Below are positions 1 to 8,970 of a stretch of DNA of 64,000 nucleotides, one piece after another. The notes beneath the pieces are model-generated. The model was not told the DNA's origin. It ran no database searches and saw only the letters and a list, made by a program, of their open reading frames with translations. A program made the position numbers and the translations under genes. Numbering within the stretch: the stretch's first letter is position 1; every line of letters starts with the position of its first letter. This DNA is from Roseobacter sp. Lineage in GTDB: Bacteria > Pseudomonadota > Alphaproteobacteria > Rhodobacterales > Rhodobacteraceae. The DNA is taken from the NCBI GenBank assembly GCA_002731875.1, contig PCCY01000021.1:39828-103827 (forward strand), written 5' to 3'.

Positions 1-210
1 CGCGTTACGAAAGTTTGCAGCGGCTTGGCGACCGACCGCATCGCGTAACTACATTATGCCACACAACGCTTCCCGTCTTTGCAGCCTGACAAAGCTCCAC
101 TGCATTTTATAGCCCGGAACGCTCCTTAGTCTGAACACAATCATCGTCTAAACCAAGGTTAAGAATTTAGTCGGAAGTGGCCCGGCATCATATCAAAAGA
201 GGTAAGTAAC
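1..210. other. Leader region upstream of cpaB
   Basis: No convincing coding frame is seen in these 210 bases. The stretch ends in a purine-rich ribosome binding site (AAAGAGGTAAGTAAC) directly before the cpaB start. In related tad loci the Flp pilin gene lies just upstream of the prepilin peptidase or cpaB, so the pilin may be just outside the left edge. That is inference. Promoter elements could be here but I could not place them with confidence. Confidence 0.4.
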
Positions 211-1074
211 ATGCGGATGGTATTTGGACTGGTCCTGTTGGCAGGTATCGCCTTGGCGGGCGGTGCTGTCTATCTGGCAAAAGATCGTATCGGTGAATAT
301 CAGATGGCCAACGCCCGGGCGCAGGCCGCACTTGCGCAGATTGTCCCGACGGTAGATGTATTCGTTGCGGTTGAACCATTGAAATATGGCCAACAACTGC
401 GCCGCGAGGATGTTCGCCAGGTAGCTTGGCCCGAAAACGCGATCCCCGAAGGTTCCTTTACCGACGAGGCTGAACTATTCCCTGAAAATAACGACCAACT
501 GCGCGTGGTTCTGCGTGCGATCGAAAAAGACGAAGCTATCATGCTCGTCAAGGTGACTGAGCCGGGTGAAGACACCGGCCTCACATCGCGGCTGGAGCGC
601 GGAACCCGTGCGTTTACCATCAAAGTTGACGTATCCAGCGGCGTTTCGGGCTTTTTGCGCCCCGGAGACCGTGTGGACATTTATTGGACAGGGCGCGTCG
701 ACTTGGGTGACGGCATTCAACGTGGTTCTGGCGATGTGACCAAGCTGATCGAAGCAGGCATCAAGCTGATTGCAATTGACCAAAGCGCAGGTGGCGAACG
801 CAGTGAGGCAGCTATCGCCCAGACTGTAACGGTCGCGGTGAAACCCAATCAGGTTGCCGCCCTCGCTCAAGCTCAATCCACTGGTAAGCTGGCACTTTCA
901 TTGGTCGGTGCCGAAGATGACACGATAGCATCTGGCATCGAAGTCGACCAACGCTCTTTGTTGGGTATCTCGAACGAGACCGTCAAGGTGGAAGTCGCCA
1001 AGGAAAAGGTGTGCACGATCCGCACACGTCGGGGTGCCGAAGTCGTCGCAATTCCGATCCCCTGCACCAATTAA
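211..1074 (+). CDS. cpaB: Flp pilus assembly protein CpaB (RcpC)
   Basis: This 287-residue protein has the normal size for CpaB/RcpC, a periplasmic partner of the Tad secretin. Residues about 3-23 form one hydrophobic N-terminal anchor. The middle holds the SAF-like domain: a 'VAVEPLKYGQQLRREDV' segment, then 'ITSRLERGTRAFTIKVD'-type strands and 'FLRPGDRVDIYWTG', which is the usual CpaB signature. Two cysteines near the C-terminus (KVCTI and PIPCTN) could form a disulfide; that is inference. The ATG is preceded by GAGGTAAGTA. It is the first visible gene of the tad locus, with cpaC 200 bp downstream beyond a hairpin at 1096-1126. Confidence 0.93.
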   Translation: MRMVFGLVLLAGIALAGGAVYLAKDRIGEYQMANARAQAALAQIVPTVDVFVAVEPLKYGQQLRREDVRQVAWPENAIPEGSFTDEAELFPENNDQLRVVLRAIEKDEAIMLVKVTEPGEDTGLTSRLERGTRAFTIKVDVSSGVSGFLRPGDRVDIYWTGRVDLGDGIQRGSGDVTKLIEAGIKLIAIDQSAGGERSEAAIAQTVTVAVKPNQVAALAQAQSTGKLALSLVGAEDDTIASGIEVDQRSLLGISNETVKVEVAKEKVCTIRTRRGAEVVAIPIPCTN

Positions 1075-1095
1075 TATCGTACTCGGGATGATTTG

Positions 1096-1126
1096 GATAC
1101 ACCGTGCTTCGACTGCGCGGTGTATC
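1096..1126 (+). terminator. Hairpin after cpaB
   Basis: GATACACCG (1096-1104) pairs with CGGTGTATC (1118-1126), a perfect 9-bp stem. The loop can add two more G-C pairs. It is followed by ATATTTTAC, a short T tract. It probably acts as a partial rho-independent terminator or as an mRNA end-stabiliser that sets cpaB expression apart from cpaC. Confidence 0.55.
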
Positions 1127-1274
1127 ATATTTTACGACCTATGTTGCTGATAGTCCACATACCCGCCGCGGCACATCTCATTGATTCTTGCAAAAAAAAC
1201 AAAATCAAAGCACAGTGTACCAAATGACGGGCGCAAAGACCCAATCCAGAGGCGTGATCACAAAGGCAGGTCAC

Positions 1275-2714
1275 ATGAAAATTGACGATCTCATCAAGGC
1301 AGCTCTTTTCGGGCTGACGATATGTGCGATGCCGTTAGCCATGGCGGCACCGAGCGCGGTTGCGGCCGAAACGCTGCGCGTGGTCAAACGTGGTACCAGC
1401 CGCTCCCTGGACGTGCCGATGAATCGCGCGGTAGTCGTTGAAAGCGACATCCCCTTCGCAGAGTTGAGCATTGCAAACCCCGGTATCGCAGACATTTCGT
1501 CACTTTCGGATCGCACGATCTATGTATTGGGTAAATCACCCGGCCTTACGACGTTGACGCTTTTGGATGCTGCGGGACAGTTGATCACAAACGTCGATGT
1601 ACGCGTCGCTGCCGACATTTCCGAATTCAAGGAACGGTTAAGACAGATATTGCCAGGCGAACGAATCGAAGTCCGCACAGCCAATGACGGTATCGTGCTG
1701 TCCGGCATCGTATCCTCCACGCAGCGATTACAGCGCGCTTTGGACCTGGCCGAACGTTACGCCCCCGAACGGGTTTCCAATTTGATGAGCGTGGGTGGCA
1801 TTCAACAGGTGATGTTGAAAGTCCGGTTTGCCGAAATGAAGAGATCGGTTTCGAAGTCGCTCAGCGCATCTTTGGCGTTGAACGGTCTTTTGGGAAGCGA
1901 CGTCGCCTTGAACGGTGGGACCAATAGCACGAACACCGCCGGCGCAATTACCAATTCGTTGTCAGGCTCGACCCCTTCCGCCAACTCCAATGCAGGCGCA
2001 ATTCTGTTTGGCTTCAACGCCGGGTCCACCCAGGTGGGGCTTCTGCTTGAAGCACTTGAGCAAAAAGGGGCCGTGAGGTTTTTGGCAGAACCAAACCTTG
2101 TCGCGCTGTCGGGGCAAGAGGCCAAATTTCTTGCAGGCGGCGAATACCCGGTTCCTGTCTCGCAGTTGGGCGACAGGATTTCGGTCGAATATAAACCGTT
2201 CGGCGTCGAGATGAGCTTTATCCCCCGTGTTGTGGATAAGGACCTTATCAACCTCGAACTCAAAGCGGCGGTCTCAGCGATTGACCCCACCAATAGCGTA
2301 TCGCTTGGCAATGGTTTTGACATCTCGGCGTTTACGCGCCGCGAGACGTCTACAACCGTTGAAATGCGGGACGGAGAAAGCTTTGCGATCGCGGGTCTGT
2401 TGACCGACGACTTTACCGATAGCTCCAAGCAGTTGCCTTGGATCGGAGATGTGCCGGTTTTGGGTGCATTGTTCCGCAGTGCAAATTACCAGCGCAGTCA
2501 AACGGAACTGGTCATTATCATCACGGCGCATCTGGTCAGCCCTACCCGGGGCGAAGCCTTGGCACTGCCGACCGATCGCATCCGCCCCCCTACCGAAAAA
2601 CAGCTGTTCTTGTCAGGTCAAACCGCCAGTGGGGGCAAAACTCCGACCCGGGGTGCTGCCGGAGAAGTAGCCAAGCAAGATTTCAGCGGCTCATATGGCT
2701 ATGTATTGGATTGA
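1275..2714 (+). CDS. cpaC: Tad secretin CpaC (RcpA)
   Basis: This is the outer-membrane secretin of the Flp/Tad pilus, through which the fibre leaves the cell. An upstream start at 1188 exists, but the ATG at 1275 (after AAAGGCAGGTCAC) gives a proper Sec signal peptide: a Lys-containing n-region, a hydrophobic core and a cleavage site near AVAAE, in a 479-residue product. The N-terminal third holds the pilus-type N domain (residues about 35-100, 'RVVKRGTSRSLDVPMNRAVV'). A BON-like segment with 'GIVLSGIVSS' follows, and then the secretin core with 'AEPNLVALSGQEAKFLAGGEYPVP'. The core ends with the family hallmark 'FAIAGLLTDD...LPWIGDVPVLGALFRS'. It is followed after 3 bp by an OmpA-like lipoprotein gene. 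Confidence 0.95.
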   Translation: MKIDDLIKAALFGLTICAMPLAMAAPSAVAAETLRVVKRGTSRSLDVPMNRAVVVESDIPFAELSIANPGIADISSLSDRTIYVLGKSPGLTTLTLLDAAGQLITNVDVRVAADISEFKERLRQILPGERIEVRTANDGIVLSGIVSSTQRLQRALDLAERYAPERVSNLMSVGGIQQVMLKVRFAEMKRSVSKSLSASLALNGLLGSDVALNGGTNSTNTAGAITNSLSGSTPSANSNAGAILFGFNAGSTQVGLLLEALEQKGAVRFLAEPNLVALSGQEAKFLAGGEYPVPVSQLGDRISVEYKPFGVEMSFIPRVVDKDLINLELKAAVSAIDPTNSVSLGNGFDISAFTRRETSTTVEMRDGESFAIAGLLTDDFTDSSKQLPWIGDVPVLGALFRSANYQRSQTELVIIITAHLVSPTRGEALALPTDRIRPPTEKQLFLSGQTASGGKTPTRGAAGEVAKQDFSGSYGYVLD

Positions 2715-2717
2715 TCG

Positions 2718-3401
2718 ATGACGAAAAGGATCATTTCAAAAATCGGTTTGATAAACGGCTTCACAGCGCTGGCCATGGTCGCCGCGTGCGGCACAAGCTC
2801 CGATCCGGTTTACACGCAGTTTTACCGCGAAGCAGGTTCGCTTACAGATCTGGGCACCTTTGGCGATGCGACCTTGAACAACCGCTTGGTAATGACGGGT
2901 GAACGCCAATATACTTTTGACTTGGCAAACCGCTTTGCGGGTGAAGTCCAGTCAACCGTGACTTTTGCCTTTAATTCTGCACAGCTAGACAGCACCGCCC
3001 AGGCAGTTCTGCGGCATCAGGCCGGGTGGATCAGGCAATTCCCCGAGGTTCGGTTTCGCGTCTACGGGCACACCGACGCGGTCGGATCAAACCAGTACAA
3101 CAAGGAACTGGGCCTGCGCCGCGCCTATGCGGTGGTTGCCTTCCTGTCTACCCAGGGGATCAGCCGCAGCCGACTTGAGGCTGTCGTATCCTTTGGGGAA
3201 ACCCAGCCTCTTATCGTGACGCAGGGTCGCGAGCGCGCCAACCGGCGCACGGTTACCGAAGTAAGCGGGTTTGTCGGGCGGCACCCCACTGTCTTGGACG
3301 GCAAATATGCGCAAATCATATATCGTGATTACGTGGCCAGCGCGGTGCCACCCACCCAACTGACCAGCGGTGCTACGGGCACTCCGACCACTTCGGAATA
3401 A
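2718..3401 (+). CDS. OmpA-family lipoprotein of the tad locus (CpaD position)
   Basis: The protein has 227 residues. It starts with a lipoprotein signal ending in VAAC (Cys24), so the mature protein should be lipid-anchored. Residues about 75-195 form an OmpA/MotB C-terminal domain: 'VTFAFNSAQLDSTAQAVL', then 'YGHTDAVGSNQYN' and 'LGLRRAYAV', with the peptidoglycan-contacting Asp and Arg in place. The gene takes the slot usually held by cpaD between secretin and tadZ. It probably helps to hold the secretin against the peptidoglycan; that role is inferred from position and domain. It follows cpaC by 3 bp and is closed by a strong terminator at 3424-3455. Confidence 0.85.
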   Translation: MTKRIISKIGLINGFTALAMVAACGTSSDPVYTQFYREAGSLTDLGTFGDATLNNRLVMTGERQYTFDLANRFAGEVQSTVTFAFNSAQLDSTAQAVLRHQAGWIRQFPEVRFRVYGHTDAVGSNQYNKELGLRRAYAVVAFLSTQGISRSRLEAVVSFGETQPLIVTQGRERANRRTVTEVSGFVGRHPTVLDGKYAQIIYRDYVASAVPPTQLTSGATGTPTTSE

Positions 3402-3423
3402 TTTTAAAGATACAAAAACCGGG

Positions 3424-3455
3424 ATCAGGGCGCATAAAAAGCGTCCTGATTTTTT
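3424..3455 (+). terminator. Rho-independent terminator inside the tad locus
   Basis: ATCAGGGCGC (3424-3433) pairs with GCGTCCTGAT (3441-3450), a 10-bp stem with one G-U pair around a 7-nt A-rich loop, followed by six T. The flanking AAAAACC and GGTTTT extend the pairing, so it may work in both directions. It splits the pilus genes into two transcription units: cpaB-cpaC-ompA-like, and cpaE onward. Confidence 0.85.
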
Positions 3456-3671
3456 GGTTTTCAATCAACCTCAGACGCTTTGATCGTTTCAAAAAACCAA
3501 ACAATAGAAACTTTTTAGCCCCAATCTTGCCCAAGTTAGCTGGGATATTCACTGCAATAGGACAATTGCGTTCGGCCAAAACGGCTGGAAGCCTGGACCG
3601 CAGAGAATGACCAGTGAGCGATAATCGCCGCTGATCTTTGCTAAGTCCGAATAGTAAAGAAAGGTTGAGCT

Positions 3672-4910
3672 ATGAGTAACAGTGCACCACAGGTTGACGC
3701 ATCTCCGATTGTCGCCTGTACCGTCAGCCGGGATGTCCAGAATTTCGATCTTCTTATCGAAGATATGGAGGGCGCACTTGGTGAAAGCTGGGGCGATCTT
3801 GGTTTTGCGGAAAGCCTGGCGTTTTTCGGGCAGCCCGAAGCCCGATCGCTGGAGCTTATTGCCCTGGCTCTGGATGCGGAAGATGAAGAAAACCTGGTGA
3901 TGATGGGCGAGATCATTACCCAAGCCAAATCGCGCAAGATCAAGGTGATCCTCATCGCCGAAGACATGAGCCCGGCAGCGCTGCATTCATTATTGAGACA
4001 GGGTGCAGACGAGTTCATCCCCTACCCGCTTCCCGAAGGAGAGCTGTCCGCAGCAATAGAACGGCTTCGTGCTGATCCGCAGCAAGGCCCGGAACCTGCA
4101 ACCAATGCCCCCAAGCTCAAGGCCGGTACCGATAAGGACGGGGCCTTGATTGTCGTGCACGGTCTGGCGGGCGGCACGGGCGCGACCACCTTGGCGGTCA
4201 ACCTGGCGTGGGAACTGGCGACATCAAACAAGAAAGCTTCGCCAAAGGTCTGCCTTCTGGACCTCGACCTGCAATTCGGGACTGTAGCCACCTTTTTGGA
4301 TCTGCCGCGTCGCGAAGTTGTCTATGAAATGCTCAGCGACACCGAATCGATGGACGACGAGAGCTTTGGCCAAGCGTTGCAGACTTATGAAAACACGTTG
4401 CAGGTGCTAACCGCCCCGGTCGAGATATTGCCGCTGGACCTGATCACGTCAGAAGACGTGAACCGGGTGTTGGAGATTGCCCGCAGGCAGTTCGATTATG
4501 TGATCGTGGATATGCCATCAACGCTGGTGCAGTGGTCGGAAGCCGTGCTGAACAGTGCACATATCTATTTCGCCATGCTCGAACTTGATATGCGCTGTGC
4601 CCAGAATGCCCTGCGCTTCAAGCGCGCTCTGCAATCAGAAGACCTGCCTGTCGAAAAGCTACGGTATGTCATGAACCGCGCGCCCAAGTTCACTGATCTG
4701 AACGCCAAAAGCCGGGTCAAACGTATGGCTGAAAGTCTCGGTATCTCTATTGACGTGCAGCTCCCAGATGGCGGCAAGCAAATTACCCAGGCCAATGACC
4801 ACGGCATGCCGCTTTCGGCATCGGCAGGCAAAAACCCCTTGCGTCGCGAAATCTCTAAACTCGCCGCGTCCATTCTAGATTTGACGGCCGACGAGGCCAA
4901 AGCAGCGTAA
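3672..4910 (+). CDS. cpaE: Flp pilus assembly ATPase CpaE/TadZ
   Basis: This 412-residue member of the MinD/ParA superfamily localises the Tad machine, usually at a cell pole. The first ~140 residues resemble a receiver-like atypical domain ('ILIAEDMSPAALHSLLRQGADEFIPYPL'). The ATPase domain follows: 'VVHGLAGGTGATTLAVNLAW' at about residues 158-177, 'VCLLDLDLQFG' and 'YVIVDMPSTLVQW'. The deviant Walker A has neither of the two lysines of MinD (GKGGxGKT), a trait reported for TadZ proteins, so nucleotide handling may differ. RBS AAAGGTTG precedes the ATG. It starts a new unit after the terminator at 3424-3455 and is followed 39 bp later by cpaF. Confidence 0.93.
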   Translation: MSNSAPQVDASPIVACTVSRDVQNFDLLIEDMEGALGESWGDLGFAESLAFFGQPEARSLELIALALDAEDEENLVMMGEIITQAKSRKIKVILIAEDMSPAALHSLLRQGADEFIPYPLPEGELSAAIERLRADPQQGPEPATNAPKLKAGTDKDGALIVVHGLAGGTGATTLAVNLAWELATSNKKASPKVCLLDLDLQFGTVATFLDLPRREVVYEMLSDTESMDDESFGQALQTYENTLQVLTAPVEILPLDLITSEDVNRVLEIARRQFDYVIVDMPSTLVQWSEAVLNSAHIYFAMLELDMRCAQNALRFKRALQSEDLPVEKLRYVMNRAPKFTDLNAKSRVKRMAESLGISIDVQLPDGGKQITQANDHGMPLSASAGKNPLRREISKLAASILDLTADEAKAA

Positions 4911-4949
4911 CTACGTTTCAGGCAAAGTTGCTCCAGAAAGAGTGAACAG

Positions 4950-6389
4950 ATGTTTTCAAAGTACAAAAAGCAAGGTGACGCTCCGTCGGTCGGACAGATC
5001 GCTGCAGTAAAAACTGCCCCAGAACTATCAACCGAGCCGGTTTCACCCAAACCCGTTTCAATACGCCGTGCTTCGCTTCCTGCAAATGTCGCCCCCCTGG
5101 ACAGAGATCTGAAACGGAAACAGCGGATGGGCGACATCAAGCTCGAGCTGCACCGCGCGCTTCTGGATAATCTCAACCTCGCAGCGTTGGAACATGCGAG
5201 CGAACAGGACCTGCGTACCGAAATCAACGAGATATCGGCCGAAATCCTCTCGGAAAAGTCCATCGTCCTTAACCGTGAAGATCGCAACCAGCTGAATTCC
5301 GAGCTTTATGATGAAGTGACCGGTCTAGGCCCGCTTGAGACCTTGCTGAAAGACGACAGTGTCAATGACATCCTGGTTAACGGCCCGCAGCAAATTTTCG
5401 TTGAACGCGACGGCAAGCTGCAACTTACAGACGTCACGTTCAAGGATGAGAAGCACTTGCTTCGGATCATCGACAAGATCGTGTCGGCGGTGGGCCGGCG
5501 TGTCGATGAAAGCAACCCCTATGTCGATGCGCGCCTCAAGGACGGTTCGCGCTTTAACGCCATGGTTTCCCCCATCGCGGTGGACGGCAGTCTTGTGTCT
5601 ATCCGCAAGTTCAAGAAGGACAAACTGGGGATAGATGATCTGGTTGCTTTCGGGGCATTTTCCGAAGAGATGGCCGCTTACCTACAGGCTGCGGTAGCCA
5701 CGCGCCTGAATGTAATCGTATCCGGTGGTACAGGTTCAGGCAAAACCACCACGCTGAATGCGCTTTCGTCATTCATCGACAATGATGAACGCATTTTGAC
5801 GATCGAGGATACCGCCGAACTTCAGTTGCAACAGACCCATGTTGGCCGGATGGAAAGCCGCCCGCCGAATGTCGAAGGCAAAGGTGAAGTATCGCCACGC
5901 GACTGTCTGAAGAACGCGCTGCGTATGCGCCCAGACCGCATCATCGTCGGGGAAACCCGTGGCGAAGAAGTTATCGACATGCTTCAGGCAATGAACACCG
6001 GCCACGACGGTTCAATGACAACGATCCACGCCAACTCGGCGCGCGATGGCGTCAGCCGACTGGAAAACATGATCGCGATGGCGGGGATAGAGATGCCGCT
6101 CAAGGCCGTGCGGTCGCAAATTTCGTCGGCGGTCAACCTGATCGTTCAAGCGTCGCGGCTTCAGGATGGGTCGCGCCGCATGACCTCGATTACCGAGATC
6201 ACCGGGATGGAGGGTGACGTTATCTCCATGCAGGAGATTTTTCGCTTTCAACGCGTCGGCCTGACCCCCGAAAACAAGATCATCGGGCATTATACCGCCA
6301 CCGGAGTGCGTAGCCATTACTCAGAGAGATTCAGGATGTGGGGCTATGATTTGCCTGCGTCGATCTATGAACCCGTCGTGGCGAAATAA
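4950..6389 (+). CDS. cpaF: Tad pilus secretion ATPase CpaF/TadA
   Basis: This hexameric ATPase of the type II/IV secretion superfamily powers Flp pilus assembly. The 479-residue length is typical. It shows Walker A '[10 protein letters not shown]' (residues about 258-267), the Asp box '[10 protein letters not shown]', Walker B within '[14 protein letters not shown]' and the His box '[15 protein letters not shown]'. The N-terminal ~100 residues are a charged, helical linker of the TadA type. It is cytoplasmic and works with TadB and TadC in the inner membrane. RBS AGAAAGAG lies upstream, and tadB starts 12 bp after the stop. Confidence 0.97.
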   Translation: MFSKYKKQGDAPSVGQIAAVKTAPELSTEPVSPKPVSIRRASLPANVAPLDRDLKRKQRMGDIKLELHRALLDNLNLAALEHASEQDLRTEINEISAEILSEKSIVLNREDRNQLNSELYDEVTGLGPLETLLKDDSVNDILVNGPQQIFVERDGKLQLTDVTFKDEKHLLRIIDKIVSAVGRRVDESNPYVDARLKDGSRFNAMVSPIAVDGSLVSIRKFKKDKLGIDDLVAFGAFSEEMAAYLQAAVATRLNVIVSGGTGSGKTTTLNALSSFIDNDERILTIEDTAELQLQQTHVGRMESRPPNVEGKGEVSPRDCLKNALRMRPDRIIVGETRGEEVIDMLQAMNTGHDGSMTTIHANSARDGVSRLENMIAMAGIEMPLKAVRSQISSAVNLIVQASRLQDGSRRMTSITEITGMEGDVISMQEIFRFQRVGLTPENKIIGHYTATGVRSHYSERFRMWGYDLPASIYEPVVAK

Positions 6390-6401
6390 GGAACCCGTAT
6401 C

Positions 6402-7364
6402 ATGAGCGCTGAACCAATTATCTATGGCCTGATCTTCATTGGGGTTCTTGTCTTGGTCGAAGGTCTGTACCTGGTCGCCTTTGGCAAATCCATCAGCCTG
6501 AACAGCAGGGTGAACCGCAGGCTGGAAATGCTGGAAAAGGGCGGCCCCCGCGCCGAGGTTCTGGACAAGCTGCGCAAGGAAATGCAGCAGCATATGAACA
6601 ACAAATCCATTCCTATCTATTCAATACTGGCTGAAAAAGCACAAAAAGCCGCCATCGCTTTTTCACCCAAGCAGTTGATCATGATCATGGGTGGCTTGTC
6701 TGCCGTGGCGTTCTTTGGCCTGACAATCGGAACGACCACCGAATTCCTGATCAGGGTTTTGATATCTGCTGGGATCGGGATAGGTGCCGTCTATTTCTGG
6801 ATCGCTGCAAAAGCTAAAAAGCGGATGAGCATGATCGAAGAGCAACTGCCCGACGCGGTCGAACTGATGGTCCGTTCGCTGCGTGTGGGTCATCCGTTCA
6901 CCAATGCGATTTCCATCGTCTCAAAGGAGATACAGGACCCTTTGGCGTCAGAGTTCGGGGTCATCGCGGATGAAGCCGCCTATGGCCGCGATATCGGTGA
7001 AGCCTTGAAAGACATGGCCGAACGGCTGGACATGCAGGATTTGCGGTTTCTGGCGGTTGCTGTCACGATTCAGCAGCAGTCGGGTGGGAACCTTGCGGAA
7101 ATCCTCGCAGGCTTGGCCAAGGTTATTCGCGCCCGGTTCCGTCTATTCCGCCGGGTCAGTGCCATCACCGCCGAGGCAAAGTGGTCAGGAAAATTCCTGT
7201 CGGCGTTTCCAATCGGTGCCTTGATCCTAATCAACTTGGGCGACCCGAATTATTACGACGAGGTAATGACCCATCGCTTGTTCGTGCCTGGCTGCATCGC
7301 CGTGGGATTGTTTCTGGGTGCGAATTTGCTGGTCATGCGCAAGCTTACAGACATCAAGGTTTAA
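6402..7364 (+). CDS. tadB: Tad inner-membrane platform protein TadB
   Basis: This 320-residue GspF-superfamily protein is one of two paralogous membrane platform subunits. Membrane segments are visible at about residues 5-25, 87-105, 110-130, 265-285 and 295-315. The cytoplasmic T2SSF domain lies between them, with 'MVRSLRVGHPFTNAISIVSKE' and 'QQQSGGNLAEILAGLAKVIR', both family signatures. It sits between cpaF (12 bp) and tadC (11 bp), so it is surely co-transcribed and partners with TadC and the CpaF motor. Confidence 0.95.
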   Translation: MSAEPIIYGLIFIGVLVLVEGLYLVAFGKSISLNSRVNRRLEMLEKGGPRAEVLDKLRKEMQQHMNNKSIPIYSILAEKAQKAAIAFSPKQLIMIMGGLSAVAFFGLTIGTTTEFLIRVLISAGIGIGAVYFWIAAKAKKRMSMIEEQLPDAVELMVRSLRVGHPFTNAISIVSKEIQDPLASEFGVIADEAAYGRDIGEALKDMAERLDMQDLRFLAVAVTIQQQSGGNLAEILAGLAKVIRARFRLFRRVSAITAEAKWSGKFLSAFPIGALILINLGDPNYYDEVMTHRLFVPGCIAVGLFLGANLLVMRKLTDIKV

Positions 7365-7375
7365 GGGGTTCCGAC

Positions 7376-8344
7376 ATGCAGATAATCACGACTGTTAACG
7401 AAATGCTTGGACCTATCGGCTTGATAGCGGTGTTAGGTGTCCTTGGGGTGATGATGGTGGCCACAACCGTTATCATGATGCTTCGCCAACCCGAGGATCC
7501 GCTGGCCAAACTCAAACGTAATCAGACCAACGCAAACGCCGGCGCAAATCAACAACGCCTCCGGCAGTCTGACCGGAACGAACAACTGCAAAAGTTTGCC
7601 AAATTTCTCGAGCCTGAAAACGTAGAGGAGCTGAGTGCCAAGGCGTTGATGTTGCGACAGGCAGGTTATCGGTCGCGTGATGCCGTTCGGTTTTTTCACT
7701 TTGCCCAGATGGCCCTTGGCATTGCGGGGCTGGTTATCGGCGTCGTCTACGTGAACTTTCTAGGGGGCGGTGAAGGTCTGAGCACCAATAAGATGATGCT
7801 TTATACCGTTGGGCCCGGCGGCATCGGCTATTATTTACCACGCTACTGGATCACAAAACGTATCGAGGCGCGAAAGGAACAGATTACCCGTGGTTTTCCC
7901 GATGCCCTGGACATGATGCTGGTCTGCGTCGAAGCCGGCCAGTCGCTGGACCAGTGCATCGTGCGCGTGGCAAAGGAATTGCGCGCCTCTTACCCGGCCC
8001 TGGCGGAAGAATTCGAAATCGTGGCCTACGAGATGAAAGCCGGCAAGGAGAAGGTCGGCGTATTGAACGATATGGGAGAACGCTGCGGTGTTCAGGACGT
8101 GGCTTCGTTTGTGACGGTGCTGGTGCAATCTGCGTCTTTCGGAACATCGATTGCGGATGCGCTTCGGGTCTATGCGTCAGAAATGCGGGACAAACGAGTT
8201 ATGCGTGCGGAAGAAGCCGCAAACAAGTTGCCAACAAAGATGACACTTGCCACTATGATGCTCACTGTTCCGCCGTTGCTGATTATTCTGGTCGCACCTT
8301 CGGTGATGGGCATTACACAACTAGGTTCCGCAGGACCCAAATGA
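7376..8344 (+). CDS. tadC: Tad inner-membrane platform protein TadC
   Basis: This is the second T2SSF platform subunit, 322 residues. The frame is open further upstream inside tadB, but the ATG at 7376 follows AAGGGGTTCCGAC and begins directly with a membrane segment (residues 9-30). Other membrane stretches lie at about 110-130, 140-155 and 295-315. The core reads 'FPDALDMMLVCVEAGQSLDQC' and 'SFVTVLVQSASFGTSIADAL', which is diagnostic for TadC. Its stop overlaps the next start as ATGA, showing translational coupling to the TPR lipoprotein. Confidence 0.95.
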   Translation: MQIITTVNEMLGPIGLIAVLGVLGVMMVATTVIMMLRQPEDPLAKLKRNQTNANAGANQQRLRQSDRNEQLQKFAKFLEPENVEELSAKALMLRQAGYRSRDAVRFFHFAQMALGIAGLVIGVVYVNFLGGGEGLSTNKMMLYTVGPGGIGYYLPRYWITKRIEARKEQITRGFPDALDMMLVCVEAGQSLDQCIVRVAKELRASYPALAEEFEIVAYEMKAGKEKVGVLNDMGERCGVQDVASFVTVLVQSASFGTSIADALRVYASEMRDKRVMRAEEAANKLPTKMTLATMMLTVPPLLIILVAPSVMGITQLGSAGPK

Positions 8345-8940
8345 CCCCGATAACACTCCGCAAGCGTCGCCTTGAGCTTGTGATCTGTCTTGTGTTCCTA
8401 TTCGGATTGACTGCCTGCTCTGCGGGCAGTTTTTCCGATTCATCGGGGTTCAAAAAACCAACCAGCCCCTATGCTCCCGGCATCAACCAACGCAAGGATG
8501 CCCAAGACGGCATCGAAGTAGCGCATCGCCTGATGCAGGCCGGCGAATACGAATTGGCGATCCGCGCGTTCAATCGTGCGGCGCTTGCCACCTCGCTCGA
8601 TGCAGAAATTCTCTCCGGACTGGGCAGCGCGAACCTTGGTTTGGGTCGGCTGGGTCAGGCAGAAGATCTTTTGCGCAGTGCCGTAGAAATCGATGATACA
8701 CGCCCCGAAGTTTGGAACAACCTCGGGGTGGTCCTGATGGAGCGTGGCAAACTGGCCGAAGCAAAACTGACGTTTCGCAAGGCCTATGCGCTGGATAATG
8801 GCGAAAGTGACGCAATCCGCGACAATTTGCGCTTAGCACTCGCAAAATCGGAAAAATCTGTTACGGTTCAAGATAAAGAAGAAAGCTATAAATTGGTGCG
8901 GCGCGGTTCGGGCGATTTTCTTATCCGGCCAGCATCATAA
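8341..8940 (+). CDS. tadD: TPR lipoprotein TadD
   Basis: This 199-residue TPR protein is the probable TadD pilotin-like factor needed for secretin stability. The start at 8341 overlaps the tadC stop (ATGA), although the frame extends further upstream. The signal peptide ends in the lipobox LTAC (Cys26). Residues about 55-165 contain three TPR-like units, for example 'AYELAIRAFNRAALA'-type helices (here GEYELAIRAFNRAAL) and 'RPEVWNNLGVVLMERGKLAEA'-type repeats. It is followed within 30 bp by a second TPR lipoprotein. Confidence 0.88.
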   Translation: MTPITLRKRRLELVICLVFLFGLTACSAGSFSDSSGFKKPTSPYAPGINQRKDAQDGIEVAHRLMQAGEYELAIRAFNRAALATSLDAEILSGLGSANLGLGRLGQAEDLLRSAVEIDDTRPEVWNNLGVVLMERGKLAEAKLTFRKAYALDNGESDAIRDNLRLALAKSEKSVTVQDKEESYKLVRRGSGDFLIRPAS

Positions 8941-8970
8941 AAGAGGCAGAGCAACAAAAGGACGCAAAAA

